From Acidobacteriota bacterium (GTDB lineage Bacteria > Acidobacteriota > UBA4820 > DSQY01), in the NCBI GenBank assembly GCA_021814355.1, contig JAKAIJ010000095.1:1-9158 (forward strand): a DNA stretch of 9,158 bases. The letters are read 5' to 3'. The notes beneath the pieces are model-generated. The model saw nothing but the letters and a program-made list of their open reading frames with translations. It did not search any database and was not told the DNA's origin. Positions 1 through 6,540 of the stretch are shown here, piece by piece. The translations under genes were made by a program, and so were the position numbers. How positions within the stretch are numbered: position 1 is the first letter of the stretch; each line of letters begins with the position of its first letter.

Positions 1-110
1 GACGAGAGCGCCCTGGGATGCACCGCAAGGCGCGGCGAGGAAGGCGATGCGTGCCGGACGGTGCATCGGCGACGAGCCGCAACGCCGCGGGGCGCCCAGG
101 CCGCCTCGTC
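1..110. repeat. Imperfect palindromic element (possible dispersed repeat or structured RNA)
   Basis: Nested inverted repeats are visible. An outer pair is 1-17 with 95-110, with a bulge or mismatch. An inner perfect 9-bp pair is 17-25 with 59-67. A short local hairpin (CGGC-GACGA-GCCG) lies at about 67-79. The element may continue beyond the left edge. Its density of complementarity exceeds what is needed for a simple terminator. It resembles the dispersed palindromic intergenic repeats of some GC-rich genomes, but this is an impression, not a match. Confidence 0.35.
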
Positions 111-408
111 CCTCCGGGTTGGCGCGGGGCCGGGCGGCTTCTTTGTTGGCCCGGCTCGCCGTGTGTTTGGGTTCACACGCCTTCGCCGGGCCGCCTCGAA
201 TCCGCTCCGGCCGCGCGGCCAACGCGCAGGGAGCCCTTGGGGGGCCGGAGCCCAAAACTCGCGGCGCATAAGATAGTGGGGGGAGGCGGCAAGAAACCGG
301 AGGAGGCTGGAGCGCCCGAAGGGCCGGGGCTCGCGGGGCCGGTTCGGAGAAGGATTCTCCAAAGGCAGGCCTGAGCCCAAATCCTTCGAGGAGATGGCCG
401 CGAGTCCC

Positions 409-429
409 GGAAGGTGCGAAGCACCCTCC
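409..429 (-). terminator. Hairpin 3' of the ECF sigma gene, lacking a U-tract
   Basis: On the minus strand GGAGGGTGC-TTC-GCACCTTCC forms a 9-bp stem with one G-U pair and a 3-nt loop. It begins about 36 nt after the sigma-factor stop codon at 465. It is placed like a transcript end, but no T-run follows, so it is not a standard intrinsic terminator. It could be a transcript-stabilising 3' hairpin or part of a factor-dependent terminator. Confidence 0.4.
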
Positions 430-464
430 AGCCGAATGCTCTACGAATGACGGTAACTTGGATA

Positions 465-998
465 TCAGCGGTCGCCGAAGGTTTCGCGGAGGGCGGCAAG
501 GGCCATCTGGGCGTGGCGCCGCACGGTGGGCTCCCGTATGCCCATGAGCCTGGCCACCTCCGCGTCCGGCACCCCCTGCACCTCGCGCAGGAGGAAAACC
601 AGCCGGCGCGCCCTCGGCAGTCGCGCGGCCCAGGCGTAGAGGTCGCGCACCCCCACGTGGAGCCCCTCCACGGCGAGCTCCGGGAGGTCCTCGGGCACGT
701 CCGCCAGCGCCAGGGGGCGCCTGCGGTTCCGGGCCATGTGGGAGTAGGTCCGGCGCACGGCGATGGTCCTCAGGAAGGGCAGGGGGTCCTCCCCGGAGCG
801 CAGCCGCGGCAGGGCGAGGTAGAACCGGTAGAAGGACTCCTGGAGGATGTCCTCCGCGTCCTCCCGGGAGGGCACCATCTGGAAGACCAGCCGGAAGAGC
901 GGGCGGTGGAACTCCCCCACGAGCGCCGCGAAGGCGGACTCGTCCCCCCGCTGGGCCGCCTCCAGCCAGAGGCGGATCTGGTCGGCGTCTCGCACCAC
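465..998 (-). CDS. ECF-type RNA polymerase sigma factor (sigma-70 family)
   Basis: A protein of about 177 residues with the two-domain layout of extracytoplasmic-function sigma factors, which direct RNA polymerase to alternative promoters. A sigma-2 region spans roughly residues 24-92, including the acidic DAEDILQESF segment (47-56) typical of region 2.2. After a short linker comes a sigma-4 helix-turn-helix at about 124-173 (VPDAEVARLMGIREPTVRRH). There is no extra C-terminal domain and no anti-sigma gene beside it. The start is chosen at the first of two consecutive GTG codons (998). A TTG at 1007 that overlaps the preceding stop codon by two bases is the alternative. No strong Shine-Dalgarno is seen, so translation is probably coupled to the peptidase gene upstream. 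The frame stays open far upstream to 4772, but that part is a shadow of the peptidase gene. The class of sigma factor is clear; target promoters are unknown. Confidence 0.88.
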   Translation of the reverse strand: MVRDADQIRLWLEAAQRGDESAFAALVGEFHRPLFRLVFQMVPSREDAEDILQESFYRFYLALPRLRSGEDPLPFLRTIAVRRTYSHMARNRRRPLALADVPEDLPELAVEGLHVGVRDLYAWAARLPRARRLVFLLREVQGVPDAEVARLMGIREPTVRRHAQMALAALRETFGDR

Positions 999-1003
999 GG
1001 GGG

Positions 1004-4000
1004 TCAATATAGGCTGGTGTTCCCGCGCGCGTCCACCGCCACCACCGTGTAGGCCATGGGCGGGGCCGTGGCCGCGTCGCAGTAGACGGCTCCGGACTCG
1101 CACGCGGGCAGGCTCGCGAGAAGCTGGACGCTCAGGCTCGGCGCGCCGGGGCGCACGTGGTCCGAGGGGGCGGTCACGGGGTAGAAGCCGTAGAGCTGGT
1201 AGTGGTCCACGAGGGCCCCCGGGCGGCCGTCCAGCGTGGTGGTAACGGGGTTGAACCGGAAGAGGGTGTGGCCCGTGGAGGCCGACTTCTCGAGGCGCAG
1301 GCCCAGGACCGAGGCCGGCGAGGGATTGGAGGCCGGGGAGCGGTCCCCCGCCGCGTTCAGCGCCACCACGAGGTAGGTGACGGTTCCGGCGAGGGAGACC
1401 GCCCCGGTGTCGGTCCAGGTGTAGGAAACCGCCGCCGTGGCGGCCAGCGTCACCCGCGCGTTCGGCGGCGCCAGCGAGACGGTGTCGAGGTCCCACCGGT
1501 AGGCGTTGCAGACCCGGTAGATCTGGAAGCCGGTCACCGTCACCGGCGCGCCGCCCACGTCCAGGAGCGGCTTGGACCAGGAGAGCACCAGGTCGGCGCC
1601 CGAGCGGGTCACCTTGAGGTCCGTGATCATGGCGGGCGGCCGCACCGCCAGGCGCAGCCCCGTGGGAACGGCGCTTACCTCCGGGCACATGGCGCTCGTC
1701 CGGCCCGAGGTATTGGAGGCCGAGAGCGTCAGGTAGTAGGTGACCCCTGTGGTGAGCCCCGTGAGGAGCTTTCCCGTGGTCCCGGCGGGCACGGCCAGGC
1801 TGCTGGTGTAGTTGCCAGGCGCCGTCCCCCAGGAGAGGGTGTAGTGGTCCAGGTCGGTCTCGGGGGACGCCGTCCAGTTCACCTGGAGCGCGTCGCCCGT
1901 CCCGGCGTCCACGGCCGAGAGCCCCGTCGGGACGGCCGGCGGGTTGGGGTTGAGCGGCGTGGCGGAGACCGTGGGGCTCGGCGGGCCCTCGAACCCGCCC
2001 GCGTCCACCGAGGTCACGTAGTAGCGGTAGGTGCGGGTGTTGACGAGCCCCGGATCGGTGAGGGTGAGGGTGCCCGCGGGGATCAGGGCGGCGTTGGCCC
2101 GCGTCCAGCTGAGCCCGCCGTCGGCGGACCGGTAGACGTTGTACCCCGCGGGCGCGGGCGCCGGCGCGGTCCAGTCCACCCGGACCGAGGCGTTGAGCCC
2201 CGTCGCCGTGGCGCTGGGGGGCGCGGCGGGCGCGGGAAGCAGGAGGACCATGCTGGGGTCGCCCAGGAGCACGCTCCCGAAGACCGCACGGCTGCTGAAG
2301 GAGGGCAGGGCGAAGCGCCCCGCCTCCGCGAGGTCGCCGGGGACGCGCCACTTGGCGCTCCCAAAGGCCTGCTGGAAGAAGGCGCTCGTGAAGGACTGCT
2401 CCTCGTTCGCGTAGCCGATGCTGGTCGGGCCGCAGGAGCCGATGGCGCCGCGGTCCGAGCGGTCCAGCAGGTCCTCCGCCAGGGCGGGGGAGCCGGGCTC
2501 GGCGAAGGCGGAGCTGTAGCAAGTGCCGTGGAGAACGAAGGGTTCCTGCCACGAGGGGGCGAGCAGGTCCACGTCGGAGGCGGTGTTGCCGCTCCGGACT
2601 TTGGCGGTCGTGAAGATTGACGAGGCGCCGCCGTTGTAGCCCCACCAGGTGAAGGAGCCGTGGCCCGAGTAGCTCGCCAGGGCCGCGCCGGGGAAGGCGG
2701 CGCGGATGGCGGAGGCGCACCCGGCCGCGTCGGTCCCGTTGTAGGGGGGCTTGGCGTAGTAGACCTTCTGGACGGCCCACGGGGAGACGGTCCAGGTGGC
2801 CGCCAAGGAGTCGGGGTAGGTCTCGAACTCCTGCCCCTGGGCGTCGGCCCGGTCGGAAACGTAGAGGGCGGTCTTGAACCAGGTGCCCGAGAGAACCTGG
2901 TCCTCGTAGGCGAGGAGCTTGCCCAGCACCCCCTCGGACTCGGCGAAGGAGCGGACCGGGAGGCGCCCCACCGCCGTGTCCGGGTAGCCGTCGCCGTTCC
3001 AGTCGCCGAACCAGGCGTCGCTCGCGTACCGGCCCAGGTACATGGAGTCGTTCAGGTCCTCGAACATCATGCTGGGCACGTAGTTCTTGAACCCCGCGGT
3101 GGCAAGGTAGTCCTTGTAGTCCCAGGTGCCGTCCCCGAAGAGCAGGACGTACCGGGGCTTGACGGACCACGCCGAGCCCGCCGTCTGGAGGAGGGTTCTG
3201 AGCGCCGTGGGGTCGAAGAGGCCGTAGGAAAAGTTGTCGAAGACGTCCTGGATGTCCACCACCTTCACCGTATACCGCCCCTGCCGGCGCGCCAGCCAGC
3301 GCTGCCACGCGCTCGTCCCCGACGCCGAGACGAAATCGGAGTGGGTGACCACCAGCAGGTCCGCGGCGTTGGCGGCGGCGGAGAGGTCGGTCTTCTGGGA
3401 GACGGCGGCAGCGGCGGGCGAGAGAGGCGCGGCCGAGAGGTGCACCGTGCGGTCCGTCACCCCCGGGTCCAGCGCCATCTGGAAGGTGGCCGTCCCCAGG
3501 GCGAAGGAGACCCCCGTGAGCAGGCGGGGCAGGTAGAGGCCCGTTGCGGCGTCCCGCCGGGACAGATCCAGCGCCGTCGGCAAGGCGGAATAGCCCGAGG
3601 AGGAGTACCGGGCGTTGGCATTCGGAGGGGTGAGGGTGAGGGCGTCCGAGGCGGCGGCCAGGGTGCGGGCGTAGGTGGCCTCGAAGAAGTCCGGAATCTG
3701 GTAGTCCCCGTGGTCCGCGTACCCGGGCAGGGTCAGCGACACGTCGGTGGGCCCGTCGGTCACGCCGCCCGAGAAGGTCCACGTGGCGGTCGTGAGGGCC
3801 GTTCCGGACCAGGTCCAGGGATTCGCGCCCGCGGAGGGCGATGCGCCGTTCACCTGGGGCGCCACGGCGTGGGCGCCCGGGCCCAGCCCCGCGACCACGG
3901 CCTTGAGGGTGGCCGCGCCCCCCGCGGGGGAGGGGGTGGTGAGGGTGTAGTGGCGGGTGACGGGCGCCCCGCCGGCGGCCACGCCCAGCACCGGCCCCCA

Positions 4001-5122
4001 ATACCAGAGGTCCCCGTTGGGCCGGAGGTGGTCCACGGCGTCGAGGAAGTTGTTGGTCTCCGCGTGGACCACGCAGGAGAAGCTCGAAACGGTCGGGTAG
4101 CCCGAGACCGGGGCGGCGGGGACCGAGGTCATCCGCAGGCCCGGCACGGCGTCGCCGAAGAGCCAGTAGACGCTGGTGTCGCTGAAGTCGCCCCCGTTCC
4201 AGACGGGGCGGTTGGTGATGGAGAGCTTCTGGCCGTAGAACACCACCGCGTCTCCGGGTCCGAAGACCCCGTCGGCTTCGCCTTCCACCACGACGGGAAG
4301 CTCCACGCCGCGGCACGTCACGTGGAGGTTGCGGGCATCCGCCGCCGAGGGGTCGAACCCCCGGGCGGTGAGCCAGGCGTAGTCCGCCCGGTAGAGGCCG
4401 TCCTGGGTGACCGAGAGCCGCATCAGCGGCGTGGTGAGCGCCGAGGGGGTCGGGGCCGCGGCGGGCGCCGCCGGTCCCGGAGGGGGCGGTTCGAGGAAAT
4501 GGACGTCGGCGGGGTTGAGAAAGAGCCCCGCCTCCCCGCCCGCCGTCGCGGGGTCTCCTGCCGCCGCAAACCGCGCCCTCGACCCGGTCAGGGTTATTCG
4601 GAAGGCGAGGGCGGCGAGCAGCTCGTTCCCCCTCCCCGGCCCGGCGCGCCTCGCCGTACGGACAAGCAACTCCTGGTAGGCGATGCCGCGCCAGACCCCC
4701 CGGGTGCCGAGGCTCAGCGTGGGGGCCGCCGTCCCGGCGGGCGCCTCGACCCCAGGCGGGGCGGGCTCCCACGCCTCGGATTCGACCTCAAGGGCAAGGC
4801 CGGCCTCCGGGGAGGGAAGGGCAAGCTTGAGGGAAACGAGGGGATCGGGCGGCGGCAAGCCCTTGGGGCGGGGAGCCGACCAGGCGGCCCGCTCGGCGGG
4901 GCCCGGGGACCACCGAACGAGCAGAGAGCCCCCCGCGGGACCCACCTCCACCGCCGCGGGGGCTCCAAAAAGCGCTACGCCCGAGCAGAACATCAGCCCG
5001 AGCGCAACGGTTCCAAAAGAGGTGAGGCCGGCCCGCCCCTTCTCTGGCCGTAGGGCCGGGTGAACGCGGGTCCGGGGCAGGCCCGGAAAGGGACCGCTAG
5101 CTGACGTAAGTTCCTGCACCAC
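1004..5122 (-). CDS. Large secreted C25 (gingipain-like) cysteine peptidase with C-terminal FnIII-like repeats
   Basis: About 1372 residues if translated from the GTG at 5122. A signal-peptide-like segment lies near residues 25-57: basic RPEKGR, hydrophobic TVALGLMFCSGVALFG, then a possible Ala-Pro-Ala cleavage site. An N-terminal region resembling that of PorU/gingipain relatives follows, with GVFGPGDAVVFYG. The peptidase C25 domain spans about 585-955. It contains YVLLFGDGTWDYKDY and the expected catalytic pair, His in YSGHGS (codon 2660-2662, about residue 821) and Cys in LHGTCYSS (codon 2519-2521, about residue 868). It closes with LLGDPSMVLLL. Three fibronectin III-like modules (about 960-1260) and a fourth, more divergent one run to the C-terminus. 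No type IX secretion C-terminal domain is recognisable. The start is uncertain: the GTG codons at 5122 and 5119 overlap precursor gene 2 and lack a clear ribosome site, while the first downstream ATG (4993) would remove the charged part of the signal. An unusual start such as the CTG at 5080 is possible. The gene follows the two short peptide genes and may be transcribed with them. Confidence 0.88.
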   Translation of the reverse strand: MVQELTSASGPFPGLPRTRVHPALRPEKGRAGLTSFGTVALGLMFCSGVALFGAPAAVEVGPAGGSLLVRWSPGPAERAAWSAPRPKGLPPPDPLVSLKLALPSPEAGLALEVESEAWEPAPPGVEAPAGTAAPTLSLGTRGVWRGIAYQELLVRTARRAGPGRGNELLAALAFRITLTGSRARFAAAGDPATAGGEAGLFLNPADVHFLEPPPPGPAAPAAAPTPSALTTPLMRLSVTQDGLYRADYAWLTARGFDPSAADARNLHVTCRGVELPVVVEGEADGVFGPGDAVVFYGQKLSITNRPVWNGGDFSDTSVYWLFGDAVPGLRMTSVPAAPVSGYPTVSSFSCVVHAETNNFLDAVDHLRPNGDLWYWGPVLGVAAGGAPVTRHYTLTTPSPAGGAATLKAVVAGLGPGAHAVAPQVNGASPSAGANPWTWSGTALTTATWTFSGGVTDGPTDVSLTLPGYADHGDYQIPDFFEATYARTLAAASDALTLTPPNANARYSSSGYSALPTALDLSRRDAATGLYLPRLLTGVSFALGTATFQMALDPGVTDRTVHLSAAPLSPAAAAVSQKTDLSAAANAADLLVVTHSDFVSASGTSAWQRWLARRQGRYTVKVVDIQDVFDNFSYGLFDPTALRTLLQTAGSAWSVKPRYVLLFGDGTWDYKDYLATAGFKNYVPSMMFEDLNDSMYLGRYASDAWFGDWNGDGYPDTAVGRLPVRSFAESEGVLGKLLAYEDQVLSGTWFKTALYVSDRADAQGQEFETYPDSLAATWTVSPWAVQKVYYAKPPYNGTDAAGCASAIRAAFPGAALASYSGHGSFTWWGYNGGASSIFTTAKVRSGNTASDVDLLAPSWQEPFVLHGTCYSSAFAEPGSPALAEDLLDRSDRGAIGSCGPTSIGYANEEQSFTSAFFQQAFGSAKWRVPGDLAEAGRFALPSFSSRAVFGSVLLGDPSMVLLLPAPAAPPSATATGLNASVRVDWTAPAPAPAGYNVYRSADGGLSWTRANAALIPAGTLTLTDPGLVNTRTYRYYVTSVDAGGFEGPPSPTVSATPLNPNPPAVPTGLSAVDAGTGDALQVNWTASPETDLDHYTLSWGTAPGNYTSSLAVPAGTTGKLLTGLTTGVTYYLTLSASNTSGRTSAMCPEVSAVPTGLRLAVRPPAMITDLKVTRSGADLVLSWSKPLLDVGGAPVTVTGFQIYRVCNAYRWDLDTVSLAPPNARVTLAATAAVSYTWTDTGAVSLAGTVTYLVVALNAAGDRSPASNPSPASVLGLRLEKSASTGHTLFRFNPVTTTLDGRPGALVDHYQLYGFYPVTAPSDHVRPGAPSLSVQLLASLPACESGAVYCDAATAPPMAYTVVAVDARGNTSLY
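5071..5087 (-). promoter_or_regulatory. Hairpin between precursor gene 2 and the peptidase
   Basis: The minus strand TCCGGG-CCTGC-CCCGGA forms a perfect 6-bp GC-rich stem with a 5-nt loop, starting 10 nt after the stop of precursor gene 2. No T-run follows. It could act as a processing or attenuation point that leaves the precursor messages more abundant than the long peptidase message, as in many RiPP operons. This role is inferred from position only, and it lies inside the reading frame if the peptidase starts at 5122. Confidence 0.3.
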
Positions 5123-5213
5123 AATCCGTGGTGCCGAGCTTGACGCAGGATCCCGCGCGAGCCTCCATCTTCTCACGATAGACCACCTGAGGCTTCTCAT
5201 ACGGGCGCTTCAT
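5097..5213 (-). CDS. RiPP precursor peptide 2 (38 aa, paralogue of peptide 1)
   Basis: A 38-residue peptide starting with ATG at 5213, preceded by a strong AGGAGGGG ribosome site, and ending with TAG. The leader-like half reads MKRPYEKPQVVYREKMEAR. The C-terminal half begins AGSCVKLG and ends CGAGTYVS. It aligns without gaps to the peptide encoded just upstream, with 24 of 38 positions identical and most differences conservative (Lys/Arg, Ile/Met, Val/Ile). Conserved features are KPxVxY, RAGSC, two Cys at 23 and 31, the CGAG stretch, a Tyr at 36 and a C-terminal Ser. It has no signal peptide or membrane segment. Short charged leader plus Gly/Cys core, tandem duplication, and a position beside PqqD and radical SAM genes together support a modified-peptide precursor. 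The product is not a family I can name. The 3' end overlaps the open frame of the peptidase gene. Confidence 0.83.
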   Translation of the reverse strand: MKRPYEKPQVVYREKMEARAGSCVKLGTTDCGAGTYVS

Positions 5214-5242
5214 GGCCCCCTCCTAAAAAGGGTACGGTCCGT

Positions 5243-5359
5243 TCAGCTGATGTAGGGACCCGCGCCGCACGCCCCGGAACCGGCCTTGGTGCACGACCCG
5301 GCCCGGCCCTCGATCTTCTCCTTGTAAATCACCGCCGGCTTCTCGTAAGCACGCTGCAT
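5243..5359 (-). CDS. RiPP precursor peptide 1 (38 aa)
   Basis: A 38-residue peptide starting with ATG at 5359, preceded by a good GGGAGGAA ribosome site 4 nt upstream, and ending with TGA. It is the first gene after a near-consensus promoter. The N-terminal half is MQRAYEKPAVIYKEKIEGR and the C-terminal half begins AGSCTKAG and ends CGAGPYIS. Cys 23 and 31 (C-X7-C), the surrounding Gly/Ala/Ser and the C-terminal Ser are shared with the second copy 29 nt downstream. By analogy with PqqD-dependent systems, the N-terminal half would be the recognition leader and the last 16-19 residues the modified core. Which bonds are made (for example Cys thioethers) cannot be read from sequence. It is too small for length-based gene calling, but paralogy, ribosome sites and context make it convincing. 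Confidence 0.85.
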   Translation of the reverse strand: MQRAYEKPAVIYKEKIEGRAGSCTKAGSGACGAGPYIS

Positions 5360-5381
5360 AGTTCCTCCCACAATCGCATGT

Positions 5382-5396
5382 CCCCTTACGGAGGGG
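5382..5396 (-). promoter_or_regulatory. 5' UTR hairpin ahead of precursor gene 1
   Basis: On the minus strand CCCCT-CCGTA-AGGGG forms a 5-bp stem with a 5-nt loop. It falls in the predicted leader of about 40 nt between the promoter and the first precursor ATG, leaving the ribosome site at about 5362-5370 free. It may stabilise the 5' end of a highly expressed message. The stem is short and its function is only inferred. Confidence 0.3.
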
Positions 5397-5406
5397 CTTC
5401 AGGTGG

Positions 5407-5434
5407 ATTATATAGCTTTTTTCGCCCCTGTCAA
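5407..5434 (-). promoter_or_regulatory. Near-consensus sigma-70 promoter for the precursor genes
   Basis: The minus strand carries TTGACA (5434-5429), a 16-bp spacer containing an A6 run, and TATAAT (5412-5407). Both hexamers match the housekeeping sigma consensus exactly, with a spacer one base shorter than optimal. Transcription would begin near 5400, giving an untranslated leader of about 40 nt before precursor gene 1. It sits in the 86-nt gap between the radical SAM stop and the first precursor start, the most AT-rich spot in the region. It implies that the precursors (and perhaps the peptidase and sigma gene) are expressed separately from, and more strongly than, the modification genes. 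Confidence 0.8.
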
Positions 5435-5440
5435 CAGGGG
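5425..5440. promoter_or_regulatory. 16-bp palindrome overlapping the -35 box (candidate operator)
   Basis: CCCCTGT and ACAGGGG form perfect 7-bp arms around a 2-base centre. The -35 hexamer lies wholly within the dyad. On neither strand is the stem followed by a T-run (the transcribed strand continues into an A-run), so a terminator is unlikely. The position suggests a repressor operator. No regulator gene for it is seen in the window apart from the ECF sigma factor, which would not use such a site. Confidence 0.45.
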
Positions 5441-5445
5441 GAAGG

Positions 5446-6537
5446 TCAAGACCGGATCCCCACCCTCGGTCCCGCCTTGGCGGCCTCCTCGGCGGCTACC
5501 CCGGCGCGGATCCGGGCGACCCGGACGTACTGGTCCTCCAGGCGCCGGGCGTCGCCGTAGCGCAGGAGGGAGAGGCCCGGGCAGTGGTGGCAGAAGGCGT
5601 GGTGGTCGGTCCCCTGCCGGATCAGCTCGGGCATCTCCCGGGACACCTTGCGGGCCTCCTCGAGGATGGGGGAGGTGGCCCAGGTTTCCTGGATGGGGCG
5701 CTCGCGGACGTTCCCCACCGCCTGCTTCCACTGGGTGCAGGGCTGGATCTCCCCCCCGGGGGTGATGTGGATGGTCCCCGCCGCCACGGTGCAGTTGAGG
5801 TCCCCGGGTTCCCTCTGGAAGGGGGAGTTCCCGATGTTGAGCCCGTCCGCGAGGTAGAGCTTGCGCAGGACCTCGTCCGAAGCCTGGAGGTCGAGGGGGT
5901 ACTCCTCCCCGTCGTCGGAGATGGTCAGGACGGGGTCGAAGAAGACCGGGTAGCCGAACCGGTCGCCGAGGGCCTTGATCTCCGAGAGCTCGTCCTGCAC
6001 CAGGCGGGTCACGACGCACTTCAGGTAGACCCGGATGTTCCTCGCGCTCAGGTGGCCCAGGGCCCGCAGGAGCGCCTGGTGGGACCCCTTGACCTGGTTG
6101 AGGGCCTCGGCGGTCTCGTCCTTGGCCCCGTGCACGGAGATCTCCAGGCAGTAGGGGGCCAGGTCATGGAACCGGTCGGCCACCGCCTCCGTGATGAGCG
6201 CCGCGTTGGAGAAGACCCGCACCGCGAAGCTGCGCGCCTTGGCGGCGTAGGCGATGTCCCAGAACCGCGGGTGGGTGAGGGGCTCGCCACCCGTGAGGGT
6301 CAGGTAGAGAACCCCCATCTCCCTCAACTGATCCAGGACGCCCAGAATCTCCTCGAAGGCGAGGGGCTTCAGGTCGGGCTTGGGGAGGGGCTTCGTGCGC
6401 CTCTGGTTGCGCCGTTCCACCGGGTTGTAGCAGAACCGGCACGCGAAGTTGCAGGTGTAGGTGAGCTCGAGGGTCGCGTAGACGGGACGGCTCGCGCGGA
6501 CGGCCCGGCCCATCAGAAGCGAAAGGGGGGTGTCCAT
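5446..6537 (-). CDS. Radical SAM peptide-modifying enzyme with abbreviated SPASM-like C-terminus
   Basis: A 363-residue enzyme. The radical SAM cluster motif CNFACRFC (Cys 29, 33, 36) binds the [4Fe-4S] that cleaves S-adenosylmethionine, and TGGEPL at 82-87 is the SAM-contacting motif. The C-terminal region has C249-X12-G-X4-C267, the opening pattern of SPASM domains, and CHHC at 316-319 followed by PGLSLLRYGD. The later CX5CX3C and final Cys of the full seven-Cys SPASM set are missing, so probably only one auxiliary cluster is held. Such proteins modify ribosomal peptides delivered by a PqqD-type partner. The PqqD gene ends immediately upstream, and GTG (6540) and ATG (6537) starts adjoin its stop. 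ATG is preferred, with GGAG about 9 nt upstream. The likely substrates are the two 38-residue peptides just downstream. The reaction (thioether, C-C or epimerisation) cannot be assigned. Confidence 0.9.
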   Translation of the reverse strand: MDTPLSLLMGRAVRASRPVYATLELTYTCNFACRFCYNPVERRNQRRTKPLPKPDLKPLAFEEILGVLDQLREMGVLYLTLTGGEPLTHPRFWDIAYAAKARSFAVRVFSNAALITEAVADRFHDLAPYCLEISVHGAKDETAEALNQVKGSHQALLRALGHLSARNIRVYLKCVVTRLVQDELSEIKALGDRFGYPVFFDPVLTISDDGEEYPLDLQASDEVLRKLYLADGLNIGNSPFQREPGDLNCTVAAGTIHITPGGEIQPCTQWKQAVGNVRERPIQETWATSPILEEARKVSREMPELIRQGTDHHAFCHHCPGLSLLRYGDARRLEDQYVRVARIRAGVAAEEAAKAGPRVGIRS

Positions 6538-6540
6538 CAC

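Larger units (their letters stand above)
1..464. other. Intergenic stretch without a supportable gene; strongly self-complementary left end
   Basis: No frame here gives a recognisable protein. The open frames on both strands are low-complexity Arg/Gly/Pro/Ala translations of GC-rich DNA and overlap one another. I saw no tRNA or rRNA signature. The first 110 bases are highly self-complementary: GATGCACCG at 17-25 is the exact reverse complement of CGGTGCATC at 59-67, and the outer arm at 1-17 (GACGAG...CCCTGGG) nearly matches the complement of 95-110 (CCCAGG...CTCGTC). This looks like a structured or palindromic dispersed repeat, but copy number cannot be seen from one window. A second small hairpin, GGAGAA-GGA-TTCTCC, lies at 346-360. 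The stretch is downstream of the last minus-strand gene, so part of it may be 3' untranslated sequence. Confidence 0.5.

Noticed and set aside
18..499. Several overlapping small open frames on both strands at the left end
   Set aside because: No domain, ribosome site or coherent composition. They cover a self-complementary non-coding stretch and contradict one another.
1008..4772. Upstream extension of the sigma-factor frame to more than 1400 codons
   Set aside because: This part is the shifted-frame shadow of the peptidase gene. The C25 motifs and FnIII modules are in the other frame, and sigma-factor homology begins only at about 998.
2660..5053. Long plus-strand open frame of about 797 codons
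   Set aside because: It lies antisense to the peptidase gene, is Gly/Arg/Val-rich with no recognisable domain, and is explained by GC-rich third positions on the opposite strand.
5425..5440. Palindrome read as an intrinsic terminator for the radical SAM gene
   Set aside because: On the transcribed strand the stem is followed by CGAAAAAA rather than a T-run, and it overlaps a consensus -35 box.
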